Positions 8,462-16,886 of a stretch of DNA of 64,000 nt are shown piece after piece. The stretch is from Microbulbifer elongatus (GTDB taxonomy: Bacteria > Pseudomonadota > Gammaproteobacteria > Pseudomonadales > Cellvibrionaceae). A program made the translations under genes and the position numbers. Each line of letters begins with the position of its first letter. Positions within the stretch are counted from its first letter, which is position 1. The notes under the pieces were generated by a model. The model worked only from the letters and a program-made list of their open reading frames with translations. It was not told the DNA's origin and searched no databases. The stretch covers positions 231,501-295,500 of the forward strand of contig NZ_JAIVKJ010000003.1 in assembly GCF_020524885.1 (NCBI RefSeq). The letters run 5' to 3'.

Positions 8462-9220
8462 TTGTCCTGGCAATGGTTTCACAGATTGGGGTCGCCGCGC
8501 TGGTTTTACCAGAAAACCAGCGTCTGGCTGCCGTGGCTCGGTACTGCAAGCCTTCTGTTGCTCGCGGTGGGTATCGCCTGGGGCCTGGGTTTCGCGCCTG
8601 AGGACTTCAAGCAGGGCAACAGCTACCGGATCATCTATATCCACGTGCCGGCGGCCTTTCTCGCGCTTGCGGGTTACTACATCATGGCTATTTGCGGTGC
8701 CATCGGCCTGATTTGGAAGATGAAGCTGTCTTTCGTGGTCATGCGCGCGGCGGCGCCCATCGGTGCGGCGCTCACCTTTATCGCGTTATTTACCGGCGCG
8801 GTCTGGGGCAAGCCAACCTGGGGCACATACTGGGTGTGGGACGCCCGCATTACCTCCATGCTGATCCTGTTCTTCCTCTATCTCGGTGTGATGGCGCTGT
8901 CGGGTGCTTTCGCTCGCGAGCAATCCGGGGACAAGGCCAGCGCATTGCTGGCTCTGGTTGGCACGGTGAATATCCCAATCATCTACAAATCTGTTGACTG
9001 GTGGTTCACATTGCACCAGCCGGCCACCCTGAAACTCACCGAAGCCAGCACTATCGATCCCAGCATGTTCTATCCGCTGATTACCATGATCGCCGGTTTC
9101 TACCTCTTCTACGCCTGGGTGCTGACCCTGCACACCCGCAGTCTGATACTGCAGCGCGAGTGGCGTACCCAGTGGGTGCGTGAGCTGCTCGGGCAGTCTG
9201 CGCCTGCGGCCAAGGTATAA
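8462..9220 (+). CDS. ccmC: heme-handling protein CcmC
   Basis: A 252-residue six-TM protein that loads heme onto CcmE at the periplasmic face. The WWD-type tryptophan-rich signature is GTYWVWDARITSMLILF, and the axial histidines lie in IIYIHVPAAF and WWFTLHQPATL. The start is TTG at 8462, 8 nt after a clear AGGAG; the encoded N-terminus MSWQWFHRLGSP fits the family. The C-terminal TM segment is followed by a short basic tail. Confidence 0.94.
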   Translation: MSWQWFHRLGSPRWFYQKTSVWLPWLGTASLLLLAVGIAWGLGFAPEDFKQGNSYRIIYIHVPAAFLALAGYYIMAICGAIGLIWKMKLSFVVMRAAAPIGAALTFIALFTGAVWGKPTWGTYWVWDARITSMLILFFLYLGVMALSGAFAREQSGDKASALLALVGTVNIPIIYKSVDWWFTLHQPATLKLTEASTIDPSMFYPLITMIAGFYLFYAWVLTLHTRSLILQREWRTQWVRELLGQSAPAAKV

Positions 9221-9231
9221 ACGGAGTGTCC

Positions 9232-9465
9232 ATGGAATTTCAGTTTGAAAACTTTTCCAGCTTTCTAGCGATGAATGGGCATGGCCCTTACGTGTGGGCC
9301 GCCTATGGGGTGGCTCTGCTGGTACTGGTTGCCCTGGTTGCTGTGCCTGTACTGCGTCAGAAAAAATTGCGCCAGGAGTTCGATCGTCAGCTCCGTCAGG
9401 AAGAGGCCCGTCGCCGCACTGCAAAACAGCGCGAAGTGCAACAGGAGCCGGTGACACCGGCCTGA
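9232..9465 (+). CDS. ccmD: heme exporter small subunit CcmD
   Basis: A 77-residue single-TM protein: FLAMNGHGPYVWAAYGVALLVLVALV, then a basic cytoplasmic tail rich in Arg and Gln. The M-GgyG-YVW-aYg pattern is diagnostic of CcmD, which holds CcmE to CcmABC. GGAG at 9222-9225 lies 6 nt before the ATG at 9232, preferable to the GTG two codons earlier. Sits 11 bp after ccmC. Confidence 0.9.
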   Translation: MEFQFENFSSFLAMNGHGPYVWAAYGVALLVLVALVAVPVLRQKKLRQEFDRQLRQEEARRRTAKQREVQQEPVTPA

Positions 9466-9514
9466 GGCGATCCCCGTCGCAACCGTTTTTAATTTGATTG
9501 ATAACAGGTCAACC

Positions 9515-9964
9515 ATGCACCCAGCTCGTAAACAACGTCTGATTCTGGTGGTACTCCTGGTGGCGCTTTCCAGTGTCGCCGTAGGCTTTGTCACCTACGC
9601 CATGCGCGCAAACATGGACTATTTTTATGCACCCAGCGCCTTTGTAGCGGGCGAAGTCCCCTTGGAAAAACGCATTCGCGCCGGCGGTTGCGTAGTGCCG
9701 GGCAGTATTCTTCGCGACGATGATTCCCTCGACGTGCGCTTTGCGCTGACCGACGGTGAGGCTGAGGTGGAAGTGGTGTTCGACAAGATCCTGCCGGACC
9801 TGTTTGCCGAAGGGGAGGCCGCGGTGGTCACCGGTAAATTGCAGCAGGGCGGTTATGTACGTGCCGACCAGGTGCTAGCCAAGCACGATGAATCCTACAC
9901 ACCGCCGGAAGTGGCAGACACCATGGTCGGCAAGGCGGACTGCAAGGGAGACGCCAAGATATGA
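9515..9964 (+). CDS. ccmE: heme chaperone CcmE
   Basis: A 149-residue periplasmic OB-fold protein anchored by one N-terminal TM helix (LILVVLLVALSSVAVGFVTYAM). It carries heme covalently between CcmC and CcmF; the attachment residue is His124 in the HxxxY motif HDESY, with Tyr128 as partner. The ATG at 9515 gives the usual MHPARKQRL start, with ACAGGT upstream; a TTG 21 bp earlier is less likely. In the first strand the usual GGMV is GGCV, so a Cys replaces Met. Its stop overlaps the ccmF start (ATGA). Confidence 0.94.
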   Translation: MHPARKQRLILVVLLVALSSVAVGFVTYAMRANMDYFYAPSAFVAGEVPLEKRIRAGGCVVPGSILRDDDSLDVRFALTDGEAEVEVVFDKILPDLFAEGEAAVVTGKLQQGGYVRADQVLAKHDESYTPPEVADTMVGKADCKGDAKI

Positions 9965-11964
9965 GTCCTGAACTGGGCCACTTTGCCCTGATCGTCGGCC
10001 TGCTGTTGTCCGTGGCACTGTCAGTGGTGCCACTGCTCGGCACTTACACTGGCCGTGTGCTCTGGATGGATACCGCGCGGCCCCTGTCGATGGGGGTGTT
10101 GGCCTTTACCGCACTCTCGTTTGCCTGCCTGGTGGTTGCGTTTGTAAATAGTGATTTCTCTGTCGCCTATGTTGCACAGAACTCCAATAGCATCCTGCCA
10201 ATGGTCTACAAGGTCACCGCCGTTTGGGGCGGCCACGAGGGCTCCATTCTATTGTGGTTGTTGATGCTCGCGGGCTGGACTGCTGCGGTAGCGCTGTTCA
10301 GTCGGCAACTGCCGGATGTACTGGTGGCGCGGGTGCTGTCCGTGATGGGCATGTTGCTGATCGGCTTCTTTCTTTTCATCCTGCTTACCTCCAACCCGTT
10401 TGACCGAATCCTGCCATTCCCGCCCGGCGATGGCAGCGACCTGAATCCGCTGCTGCAGGATCCGGGCATGATTATTCACCCCCCCTTGTTGTACATGGGG
10501 TATGTGGGTTTTGCGGTCGCCTTTGCGTTTGCTATTGCGGCCTTGCTCGAAGGGCGGCTCGACAGTGCCTGGGCTCGCTGGGCCCGTCCCTGGACCGCGG
10601 TGGCCTGGTCCTTTCTGACTCTTGGTATCGCCCTGGGGAGCTGGTGGGCCTATTACGAACTTGGCTGGGGCGGCTGGTGGTTCTGGGATCCGGTTGAGAA
10701 CGCCTCTTTTATGCCCTGGCTGGTGGGTACTGCGTTGTTGCACTCCCTGGCGGTTACCGAAAAGCGCGGACTGTTCCGCAGCTGGACCATCCTGCTCTCC
10801 ATTTTCGCGTTCAGCCTCAGTCTACTTGGCACTTTCCTGGTGCGTTCCGGCGTGCTGACTTCCGTGCATGCCTTTGCCACAGATCCTCTGCGCGGTGGGT
10901 TTATTCTCGCTTTCCTGGCGGTGGTTGTAGGTCTATCGCTGCTGCTGTTTGCGTTGCGTGCCCCGGCCGTCAGTGCCGGTAGTGTATTTTCCGCGAAGTC
11001 CCGGGAAACCTTCCTTTTGGGCAACAATGTCGTGCTGATGCTGATCATGGCGGTTGTGCTCACCGGGACCCTGTATCCGCTACTGGCAGATGCCTTGAAC
11101 TGGGGCAAGATCAGTGTGGGCCCGCCGTTCTTTAATATGTTCTTTGTGCCACTGATGCTGGTGCTGAGCGTGTTGCTGGGACTTGGTATCCACGCCAACT
11201 GGAAAGACAGCCAGACGGGCAAGTTGTTGAGAGCATGGGGTCTGCCGGTATTGGTTGCTGCCATCGCCGCACCTGTAGTGACTTTGCTGGCGGGCGATTT
11301 CCACTGGGGTGCGATGCTGGGAGTGTTCGCTGGCTTGTGGGTGATTGCCTCAAGTGTTGCTGACATGCTGGCGAAGTCCCGCAATGCCGATACCCTCTGG
11401 GTTGGGCTCAAGCGTCAGCGCGCGAGTTACTACGGTATGCATATGGGGCACATCGGTCTCGCGATTTCCGTGCTTGGTGTGGCTTTGACCACCGTGTACA
11501 GCGTGGAAAAAGATCTGCGTATGTCTCCTGGGCAGAGTGCAGAAATGTCGGGTTACGAGTTTACGTTTGAGGGCGTGCGCCAGGTTCGCGGGCCCAACTA
11601 CCGGGCGTCCGAAGGCGCGTTGACGGTGCGGAGTAGTGGCCGCGTAGTGGCGGAATTGAAACCCCAGAAACGCAGCTATTTTTCCGGTGGGAATGTGATG
11701 ACGGAAGCGGCAATCGACAGCGGAATTTTCCGCGATTTGTATGTCGCCCTCGGAGAGCCCATGAATAAGGAAAACCTGAGTGGCGACTGGGCTGTGCGCC
11801 TGCAATACAAGGCTTTTGTCGTGTGGATCTGGCTGGGTGCGGCGCTGATGGCGCTGGGCGGCGCCATTGCGGTCGCGGACAAGCGTTATCGCAAGGTCAA
11901 AGCGAAGCGCGCAAGTAAGGTGTCCGCTGGTGCATCGGCAGGGGGCTCACTGGCCGGGGCTTGA
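9961..11964 (+). CDS. ccmF: cytochrome c heme lyase subunit CcmF
   Basis: A 667-residue polytopic membrane protein, the heme lyase core that takes heme from CcmE and attaches it to apocytochrome c with CcmH and CcmI. The WWD signature is GWGGWWFWDPVENASFMPWL, preceded by GSWWAYYELG. Conserved histidine contexts are WGGHEGSILLW and IHPPLLYMGYVG. DPLRGGF and the late loop preceding the last TM are also typical. Size equals the usual 640-680 residues. Starts inside the ccmE stop. Confidence 0.96.
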   Translation: MSPELGHFALIVGLLLSVALSVVPLLGTYTGRVLWMDTARPLSMGVLAFTALSFACLVVAFVNSDFSVAYVAQNSNSILPMVYKVTAVWGGHEGSILLWLLMLAGWTAAVALFSRQLPDVLVARVLSVMGMLLIGFFLFILLTSNPFDRILPFPPGDGSDLNPLLQDPGMIIHPPLLYMGYVGFAVAFAFAIAALLEGRLDSAWARWARPWTAVAWSFLTLGIALGSWWAYYELGWGGWWFWDPVENASFMPWLVGTALLHSLAVTEKRGLFRSWTILLSIFAFSLSLLGTFLVRSGVLTSVHAFATDPLRGGFILAFLAVVVGLSLLLFALRAPAVSAGSVFSAKSRETFLLGNNVVLMLIMAVVLTGTLYPLLADALNWGKISVGPPFFNMFFVPLMLVLSVLLGLGIHANWKDSQTGKLLRAWGLPVLVAAIAAPVVTLLAGDFHWGAMLGVFAGLWVIASSVADMLAKSRNADTLWVGLKRQRASYYGMHMGHIGLAISVLGVALTTVYSVEKDLRMSPGQSAEMSGYEFTFEGVRQVRGPNYRASEGALTVRSSGRVVAELKPQKRSYFSGGNVMTEAAIDSGIFRDLYVALGEPMNKENLSGDWAVRLQYKAFVVWIWLGAALMALGGAIAVADKRYRKVKAKRASKVSAGASAGGSLAGA

Positions 11965-12037
11965 GCCCGGCCAGTCCCGTGCTCCCAGGCTCTCGGAATT
12001 TTCACGTCGGACTGAACTACAAGGATTGCTTACCTGA

Positions 12038-12619
12038 ATGGCCAGGTTGAAACTGTTTCTACCCCTGATTGTTTTTGCCGCGCTGGCGCTACTATTCTGG
12101 CGTGGCCTGTCTCTGAATCCGCAGGATATGCCCTCTGCACTGGTGAACAAGCCGGTACCGGAATTTGCGCTATTGGATGTGGAGTCCAACCGCGAGCGGA
12201 AAAAAACCGATCTGCCCAAAAAGCCCATGCTGCTGAACGTATGGGCGACCTGGTGTATTTCGTGTCGAGTGGAGCATCCCTACCTCAATGACCTGGCCGC
12301 CGATGGTGTCCCGATCGTGGGTATCAACCTGAAAGACGACAACGCGGCCGCGCAGAAATGGCTGGAAAAATTCCACAACCCCTATCTGTTTTCCGTGTCT
12401 GACATAGAAGGGCGCCTGGCGATGGACCTGGGTGTATTCGGTGCGCCTGAAACCTTTCTTGTGGATGCGGGCGGCACTATCCGCTGCAAGCACGTGGGCG
12501 TAGTGGACGATAAGGTTTGGCAGACCAAGCTGCAGCCCCTCTACCAACGATTACAGAATCAGGAATGGGACGATTTCTCCGGTGAGCTATCAGATTCCCT
12601 GCTCACCCGTTGTAACTGA
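12038..12619 (+). CDS. ccmG: periplasmic thiol:disulfide interchange protein CcmG/DsbE
   Basis: A 193-residue membrane-anchored thioredoxin-fold reductant of apocytochrome c. One N-terminal TM helix (LFLPLIVFAALALLFW) precedes the domain. The active site is WATWCISC (Cys73 and Cys76), followed by HPYL; LLNVWATW and the cis-Pro region GVFGAPETFLVD match DsbE. Many relatives have WCPTC or WCVAC, so the Ile-Ser dipeptide is a variant that could tune redox potential. The 3' end overlaps the next gene by 38 nt. Confidence 0.93.
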   Translation: MARLKLFLPLIVFAALALLFWRGLSLNPQDMPSALVNKPVPEFALLDVESNRERKKTDLPKKPMLLNVWATWCISCRVEHPYLNDLAADGVPIVGINLKDDNAAAQKWLEKFHNPYLFSVSDIEGRLAMDLGVFGAPETFLVDAGGTIRCKHVGVVDDKVWQTKLQPLYQRLQNQEWDDFSGELSDSLLTRCN

Positions 12620-13181
12620 GACGGAAGAAAAAAAGAGCCGCTTTATCTGCTGGTTGGGACCAGTCACTGATAAGGCGGCTTTTTTGCGTGAGCTTGAACG
12701 TATCCGTGTGCGTTACCCGGATGCTTCCCATCACTGTACCGCGCTGGTCATTGGCAACCCGGCCAACCCGGAGGTCATGCAGTCGGACGATGACGGTGAG
12801 CCCGGCGGTAGCGCTGGCAGGCCCATGCTGGAATTGTTGCTTAAGCAGGAAGTGGGCAATGTGGGTGCCATCGTGACGCGATACTTTGGCGGCACCAAGC
12901 TAGGTGTTGGCGGTCTGATGCGCGCGTATCGCGGCGCAGTGGGGGCCGCGTTGCAGTCTGTCGAGCTGAAGGTTTTCATTCCCCTGGTGTCGATTCAAGT
13001 GACCTGTGGCTTTGCCGAAGAGTCTCGGGTGCGGTTTCTGGTTGCGCAGTGCGGTGGCAGTTGCGCCGAGCCGAATTACACGGACCGGGTGGGTATTCCG
13101 GTCCGGCTCCCCCTCGATCAATGGCCTGCGCTCAGGGCGCAGCTTCATGCTGAGAGTATCGAAACCTGCGAGCTGGATTGA
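12582..13181 (+). CDS. yigZ: IMPACT/YigZ family protein
   Basis: A 199-residue member of the UPF0029 (IMPACT/YigZ) family. The N-terminal RNase PH/S5-like domain contains KKSRFICWLGPV, HHCTALVIG, QSDDDGEPGGSAGRPML and VTRYFGGTKLGVGGLMRAY, the family signature. A ferredoxin-like C-terminal domain follows. The biochemical role is unsettled; relatives bind nucleic acid or ribosomes. The GTG start at 12582 lies inside ccmG, but it yields the family N-terminus (PCSPVVTETEEKKSRF), so the overlap appears real. Its stop is two bases from the convergent thioesterase stop. Confidence 0.92.
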   Translation: MSYQIPCSPVVTETEEKKSRFICWLGPVTDKAAFLRELERIRVRYPDASHHCTALVIGNPANPEVMQSDDDGEPGGSAGRPMLELLLKQEVGNVGAIVTRYFGGTKLGVGGLMRAYRGAVGAALQSVELKVFIPLVSIQVTCGFAEESRVRFLVAQCGGSCAEPNYTDRVGIPVRLPLDQWPALRAQLHAESIETCELD

Positions 13182-13183
13182 TT

Positions 13184-14272
13184 CTATTTCCGCTGCATAG
13201 CGGTAGCGCTGGCAATGATATCTTCAGGTTTCATCCCCTCACTGAGCATTCTTGCTCCGCCCGGTATTACCAGCGCGGATCCTGTCGCCATTGCGACCCT
13301 CTTTCCCTCGGCATTTTCAATGTCACTGGATGCTACGCGTAACTGGCGCCCCAGATGGTGCACCCTTCCTGTAAGAGTAAGCGGATCAGTGCCTATGCTG
13401 GCAGGGCGGGTAAATCGAATGTGCATGTCCAGGCTCGCCATCAAGTCCCCAGGGGCGAGGGTGGAATATACGCTTGCGCCCATGGTGAACTCGGCAGCCC
13501 AGGCCAGTAGGCCACCATTAATTGAGAGGCTGCCATTGGAAAACCATGGGGAGGATGGGAGTGTGGCCTGGAAGAATCCGCTCTCGACTCTGGTGGGCTT
13601 GTAGCCAGTAAACTGCCAGATGGGGTGAGTGCGATTTTCTTGAATGGTTGCGCGCTGTAAATCAATGGGTGTCCATTTTCCAAATTCCTGCAGGTTGCAA
13701 AAGTCGCTTGCCGGTACATCTCTGAGATAGGGGTCGACGGTATCGGTTGGGCCGAGGTCTGGTTCGGGAAAAGAGGCATCTGGGTCAACCGGGAAGTCGG
13801 CAATCAGGCAGCGGGAACTGCCAAATGCGAGCGAGCGTCCTTGTTGATCGGTGATCAGCACGGTAGACAGGCCCACTTGGCTGCCGGAGTGCACGGTGTT
13901 TGCGTGGCCGATAATGGTCTCGGTTTGCTTGGTGATCGGGCGCAGGAAGCTGATGTTGAGTTCGGAAGTGGCCAGTACTTTTCCCGCGGGTAGCGTGGTC
14001 CAGATAGCGGAGGCCAGTGGCGAGTCCGCAAACAGTGCGAAAAGACCGCCCCAGTAAATGCCGGTACCGTCTGCGAGCCAGGGCGTTATGGGCATGGAAA
14101 AATTTGCCTTGCCCAGGCCAACTTCGGTTGGTCGCATTCCAGTGAGGCGCCAGATGGGTGGCACCGGAAGTTCACCGTGGATATAGCGCTTAAAGGTTTG
14201 CAGGCCAGACTGTTGTAGCGCCCGCAGGTCGGCTATTGCACCGCGCGCTGGCTCATCGGTGATGTAGGGCAT
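13184..14272 (-). CDS. tandem hotdog thioesterase (PaaI/acyl-CoA thioesterase-like)
   Basis: A 362-residue protein with two hotdog-fold repeats, about residues 40-165 and 210-345. Each repeat shows a GxxxF/G-PWL/PWF-xGxxxxGGLxA-type core: ITPWLADGTGIYWGGLFALFADS in the first and SPWFSNGSLSINGGLLAWAAEF in the second. Both have the later strand ATSELNISFLRP or ASLDMHIRFTRP. Such double hotdogs hydrolyse acyl-CoA or act as lipid-binding regulators. The Asp in the first (ALFADS) is Glu-containing in the second (AWAAEF), so both or only one site may be active. The gene splits the ccm cluster on the opposite strand. Confidence 0.85.
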   Translation of the reverse strand: MPYITDEPARGAIADLRALQQSGLQTFKRYIHGELPVPPIWRLTGMRPTEVGLGKANFSMPITPWLADGTGIYWGGLFALFADSPLASAIWTTLPAGKVLATSELNISFLRPITKQTETIIGHANTVHSGSQVGLSTVLITDQQGRSLAFGSSRCLIADFPVDPDASFPEPDLGPTDTVDPYLRDVPASDFCNLQEFGKWTPIDLQRATIQENRTHPIWQFTGYKPTRVESGFFQATLPSSPWFSNGSLSINGGLLAWAAEFTMGASVYSTLAPGDLMASLDMHIRFTRPASIGTDPLTLTGRVHHLGRQLRVASSDIENAEGKRVAMATGSALVIPGGARMLSEGMKPEDIIASATAMQRK

Positions 14273-14362
14273 CGCTCTCTCTCCGTCAGTTGTCGGAGAA
14301 ATGGTAGGGTCTGGTGGTCGCTGGTGTTAATTCTGTGGAATGGAGATTGCGAGTGGACAAAC

Positions 14363-14394
14363 AAAAAAGGCTCTCACTTTCGTGAGAGCCTCTT
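14363..14394 (-). terminator. rho-independent terminator of the tRNA-Val/tRNA-Asp unit
   Basis: GGCTCTCAC, loop, GTGAGAGCC; read on the reverse strand the stem is followed by TTTTTTG. It lies just beyond the tRNA-Asp CCA end. Confidence 0.85.
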
Positions 14395-14401
14395 CTGTAT
14401 A

Positions 14402-14478
14402 TGGCGGACCGGACGGGACTCGAACCCGCGACCTCCGGCGTGACAGGCCGGCATTCTAACCAACTGAACTACCGGTCC
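14402..14478 (-). tRNA. tRNA-Asp (GUC anticodon)
   Basis: A 77-nt reverse-strand cloverleaf: acceptor GGACCGG pairs with CCGGTCC, followed by discriminator G and an encoded CCA. The anticodon arm reads CCTGTCACG, anticodon GUC. The D arm TAGTTCAGTTGGTTAGAA and T arm GGGTTCGAGTCCC are standard. Cotranscribed with tRNA-Val 48 bp upstream. Confidence 0.97.
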
Positions 14479-14526
14479 GCATTCCTGACTCTCCTTTGCA
14501 AAATCTGCCTAGCAGACTAAAGGAAG

Positions 14527-14602
14527 TGGTGGGTGGTACAGGGGTCGAACCTGTGACCTACGCCTTGTAAGGGCGCCGCTCTACCAACTGAGCTAACCAC
14601 CC
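14527..14602 (-). tRNA. tRNA-Val (UAC anticodon)
   Basis: A 76-nt reverse-strand cloverleaf: GGGTGGT pairs with ACCACCC, discriminator A, encoded CCA. The anticodon loop CTTACAA gives UAC. First gene of a two-tRNA transcription unit with tRNA-Asp. Confidence 0.97.
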
Positions 14603-14616
14603 CGCGTCAGGAGCTG

Positions 14617-14647
14617 CGTATAGTAATGATATTTTTTGGGGCGTCAA
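14617..14647 (-). promoter_or_regulatory. candidate promoter of the tRNA-Val/tRNA-Asp unit
   Basis: On the reverse strand TTGACG (14642-14647) is followed 16 bp on by TACTAT (14620-14625), or 19 bp on by TATACG (14617-14622). A C-rich discriminator precedes the tRNA 5' end, typical of stringently controlled stable-RNA promoters. The T/A-rich stretch just upstream could act as an UP element. Confidence 0.5.
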
Positions 14648-14788
14648 CGCTTTTTGAAAATTTTTTTGAGATTCAATGGGTTAAGCCGATTCGCGGCCAG
14701 ATACAGGCCCTGACCGTGCGCTTCTGCAGTGCGTGTAGGGAGGCCGTGGCACTGCTATAATCCGCGCAGTTTCCGCCGGAGAGATTCA

Positions 14789-15319
14789 GTGCCGAAGATC
14801 GCTAAAACATCATCGCTCGCCGCCGTGTTGACCTTGCTGCTTATTGTGGTCACGCCTTTTTCTGCTGTTCGCGCCTCGGTAGAGGTGGAGCAACTGTCGA
14901 CTCCTGAACTGCAAGCGCGCTATCAGGTGTTGATTGAGGAAATGCGCTGCCCCAAATGCCAGAACCAGAATCTGGCGGGTTCCGACTCGATGGTGGCTAC
15001 GGACCTGCGCCGGGAAATCCGCAGGCTGCTGGAAGAGGGCTTCAGTGATCAGGAAATTAACGAGTACATGGTGGCGCGCTACGGAGACTTTGTGCTCTAT
15101 CGCCCCCCGTTGCAGCGCAATACGGTCGCGCTGTGGGTGGCGCCGGGCGTGTTTGCTGCCCTGGGATTGTTGACACTGATTGTGATTGTGGCGCGTTCCC
15201 GCGGTGGTCGTGGCGGCAGGCAGAGTGAGGTGTCCGAGGAATTGAGCGTAGAAGAGCAACAGCGGCTGGCGCAGTTGCTGAGTGCTGGTGAACAGGGTGG
15301 AAGTAAAAACGATGATTGA
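14789..15319 (+). CDS. ccmH: cytochrome c-type biogenesis protein CcmH (CcmH/CycL N-terminal type)
   Basis: A 176-residue periplasmic membrane-anchored oxidoreductase that handles apocytochrome thiols. It has a signal sequence (LTLLLIVVTPFSAVRA), the redox motif MRCPKCQNQNLAGSDS, the helical bundle LRREIRRLLEEGFSDQEINEYMVARYGDFVLYRPP, and a TM helix near residues 115-140. The GTG at 14789 with GGAGA upstream is chosen; a longer frame adds an Arg-rich stretch before the signal peptide. This is the short CcmH; the TPR part is a separate gene (ccmI) overlapping by 8 nt. Separated from ccmG by yigZ and a reverse-strand block. Confidence 0.94.
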   Translation: MPKIAKTSSLAAVLTLLLIVVTPFSAVRASVEVEQLSTPELQARYQVLIEEMRCPKCQNQNLAGSDSMVATDLRREIRRLLEEGFSDQEINEYMVARYGDFVLYRPPLQRNTVALWVAPGVFAALGLLTLIVIVARSRGGRGGRQSEVSEELSVEEQQRLAQLLSAGEQGGSKNDD

Positions 15320-16631
15320 TCTCTGGTTGATACTGGCGCTGCTGCTGTTGCCTTTGGCGGCCTTCATTGCCTGGCCTGTGTTCACGGGCAGGTTCAGGGG
15401 TAAGGCAAATGACCGCATGGATTCTGATGTGGATACCAGTGCGCAGGCCGAGCTCTACCGAGAGCACCTGGCCGAGCTGGAAGTTTCCCGGGCGAGCGGC
15501 GCCGTGGACGAGGCGCAGTACGCTTCGCTGAAAACCGAACTTGCGCGCAAGCTGTTGGCGGAAGAGGGCGGTGCCTACACGTTTTCCTCTGCCCGCAATG
15601 GCGGTCGCGGTTTATTGTTCGCGCTGGCGTTTGTGGTGCCTTTTGCCGCTATAGGTTTGTATTTCTACTGGGGTGCGCATGACGATCTCGCGCTGCACCG
15701 GGATCTTGCTGCGAGCCAATCCGGACAATCGAATATGGTGGTTGAAGCGCGGATTACCCAGGGGTTGCGCGAGCGCACGAAGACACATCCCCAAGATCTG
15801 TCGAGCCGCTATGTGCTCGCTCAGCGCCTGCTGGTGAGTAACGATATTCAGGGCGCCGTGGCCGAATACCGCTATATCGTGACTCATGAACCACAGGCGG
15901 CCAATATCCGCGCGGAGCTTGCCCAGGCACTGTTCTTTGCCAACGGGTCAAAGATGTCTCCGGATGTATTGAGTGAGGTCAATCAGGTGCTCGAGGCCCA
16001 GCCCGGGAACACCACCGCGCTTGGACTTGCCGGTATCGCGGCATTTGACCGCGAGGACTTTGGTGCGGCGAAGTCCTACTGGCAGCAGGCCCTGGCGCAG
16101 TTGACTCCGGGTTCCAATGCGGCCCAAGCTCTGGCCGCCGGGGTCGCGCGTGCCGAAAAGGCGCTCGCCGCGGCCGGCGGTCAGCTGGTGGTAAGCGAGG
16201 GTGAAAGCGAGCAAGTCCCGTCCGGTGAGGCATCAAGTGGCGCGAATGCGGATGCCGCAGCGGTGGCAGATGCTGGCCCCGTCGAGGATTCGGCCAATCG
16301 TATTGCCGTCACCGTTGCCCTTTCGGATGCCGTCAAGTCTTCCCCGGATACCCCTGTATTCATTTACGCGCGCACCGCGGAGAGTCCCATGCCGCTGGCG
16401 ATCGTTCGTCTTTCCGCGGCGGATTTGCCTGCGGAGGTAGTGCTGGATGAGTCCCGCGCGATGATGCCCGGGCGCAGTCTGAAAACCGTGGACGAGGTGC
16501 AGCTTGTGGCGCGCCTGGCCATCGGCGGCAATGCGCGTCCGGCGCCCGGTGACTGGCAGGGAGGGGTTAAGACCCTGTCCCGGGCTAACTGGGGCAAGCC
16601 CGTCCATATCGTGATCGACCAGCAGATCTGA
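15312..16631 (+). CDS. ccmI: cytochrome c-type biogenesis TPR protein CcmI
   Basis: A 439-residue apocytochrome c chaperone. Two TM helices (residues about 2-22 and 95-115) flank a cytoplasmic segment with AQAELYREHLAELE and AQYASLKTELARKLL, typical of CcmI. The periplasmic part has TPR-like repeats (DLSSRYVLAQRLLVSNDIQGAVAEYRY; NTTALGLAGIAAFDREDFGAAKSYWQQAL) and then an Ala/Glu linker and a C-terminal beta domain (PVFIYARTAESPMPLAIVRL), as in NrfG/CcmI-long proteins. The ATG overlaps the ccmH stop by 8 nt, with GGAAG upstream. Confidence 0.93.
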   Translation: MIDLWLILALLLLPLAAFIAWPVFTGRFRGKANDRMDSDVDTSAQAELYREHLAELEVSRASGAVDEAQYASLKTELARKLLAEEGGAYTFSSARNGGRGLLFALAFVVPFAAIGLYFYWGAHDDLALHRDLAASQSGQSNMVVEARITQGLRERTKTHPQDLSSRYVLAQRLLVSNDIQGAVAEYRYIVTHEPQAANIRAELAQALFFANGSKMSPDVLSEVNQVLEAQPGNTTALGLAGIAAFDREDFGAAKSYWQQALAQLTPGSNAAQALAAGVARAEKALAAAGGQLVVSEGESEQVPSGEASSGANADAAAVADAGPVEDSANRIAVTVALSDAVKSSPDTPVFIYARTAESPMPLAIVRLSAADLPAEVVLDESRAMMPGRSLKTVDEVQLVARLAIGGNARPAPGDWQGGVKTLSRANWGKPVHIVIDQQI

Positions 16632-16886
16632 TCCCCACCCGCTCGACCCCATGCCGCTTCCTCACTTGCCAGGGGCGTGTGGCATGGCGGTGCGGGTGGC
16701 TCGGTCAAAAATAGCGCTGAAACCGTGCCCGCAGCCATGTACAATCGGCGGTTTGCAAAGACAAATCGGCGATCTGGCTGTGCTTTTTATGTACCGAGCC
16801 GGATCCCCTCTGAGATCAAAATGAAGAGCGTTCGGCGGCAGCAAGTGTGACCGTACGGGCGCCGGGTATTACCGAGTTTCAAGACC

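Noticed and set aside
10249..11411. Long reverse open frames inside ccmF
   Set aside because: Shadow of CcmF; composition (Gln/His/Pro rich) and lack of SD argue against coding.
16742..16775. Repeated AATCGGCG upstream of smc
   Set aside because: Only two 8-mers 23 bp apart; too short to call an operator.
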